Origin: a bacterium
GTDB taxonomy: Bacteria > UBP15 > UBA6099 > DSWB01
Assembly (NCBI GenBank): GCA_020061125.1
Contig: JAGUYV010000471.1
Coordinates: 1 to 6,103, forward strand
Direction of reading: 5' to 3'
Length of the DNA: 6,103 nucleotides
How positions within the stretch are numbered: the first letter of the stretch is position 1; every line of letters starts with the position of its first letter. The translations under genes and the position numbers were made by a program. The notes below the pieces were generated by a model. The model searched no databases. It had not been told where the DNA came from and saw only the letters and a program-made list of their open reading frames with translations. Below are positions 5,995-6,103 of the stretch, piece after piece.

Positions 5995-6103
5995 ATGGCG
6001 CTAAATGGAAACAACCCACTGGTCCCGCGGGCCGCGCGCGCACTGGCCGCCGCAGCGCTGCTTGCGCTGTGCGTGTCGTGCGCCGCACACAAATCCGCGC
6101 CAC
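5995..6103 (+). CDS. Start of a probable lipoprotein (runs off the right edge)
   Basis: The ATG at 5995 opens a frame of 36 codons up to the window edge. A purine-rich GGGCGGG (5982-5988), 6 nt upstream, can serve as ribosome binding site, and the gap to the TPR stop is 12 nt, typical of an operon. The N-terminus has Arg at 12 and 15, an Ala/Leu-rich core (residues 16-25) and LCVSCAAH, in which C29 is the likely lipidation site (Ser at -1, Val at -2, Cys at -3). The mature part is not visible, so no family can be named. Partners of TolB/CsgG-like exported proteins are often envelope lipoproteins, which fits but is only inference. Confidence 0.65.
   Translation, partial: MALNGNNPLVPRAARALAAAALLALCVSCAAHKSAP

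Overview
The window looks like a stretch of GC-rich chromosome from a free-living Gram-negative bacterium. It codes for a secreted ankyrin protein, a likely lipoprotein, a TPR protein with a Sec signal, and a start that looks like a second lipoprotein. Coding DNA is rich in G and C, and the main intergenic gap (about 4470-4585) is clearly AT-rich. I cannot name the lineage; a deltaproteobacterium or a related environmental (MAG-type) phylum would fit, but that is a guess. I see no transposase, integrase, phage gene, CRISPR array, tRNA or rRNA.

Layout from left to right. (1) On the minus strand, the N-terminal 167 codons of a secreted ankyrin-repeat protein run off the left edge. (2) A 247-bp divergent gap (503-749) holds three short inverted repeats and a -10-like TATAAT. 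(3) On the plus strand, a complete M20 zinc metallopeptidase is followed after 17 nt by a YkgJ-type cysteine-cluster protein, probably as one operon. (4) A GC-rich hairpin separates this pair from the convergent genes. (5) On the minus strand, an orphan response regulator with an N-terminal excisionase/MerR-type helix-turn-helix is followed after 75 nt by a cysteine-rich lipoprotein carrying a bacterial SH3-like domain. (6) A 308-bp AT-rich divergent gap (4439-4746) holds a good minus-strand promoter, repeats, a palindrome and a terminator-like hairpin. (7) On the plus strand, an exported protein with a TolB/CsgG-like N-terminal domain and five TPR units is followed after 12 nt by the start of a probable lipoprotein that runs off the right edge.

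Taken together, most genes point to the cell envelope: secreted scaffolds (ankyrin, TPR), lipoproteins (SH3 and the right-edge gene) and a regulator placed between them. The regulator is the natural candidate to control both its own unit and the divergent TPR/lipoprotein unit, but this is inferred from position only. I found no clearly new defence or mobile system. The most unusual items are the reversed-order response regulator with its structured intergenic region, and the SH3 lipoprotein with three pairs of adjacent cysteines.
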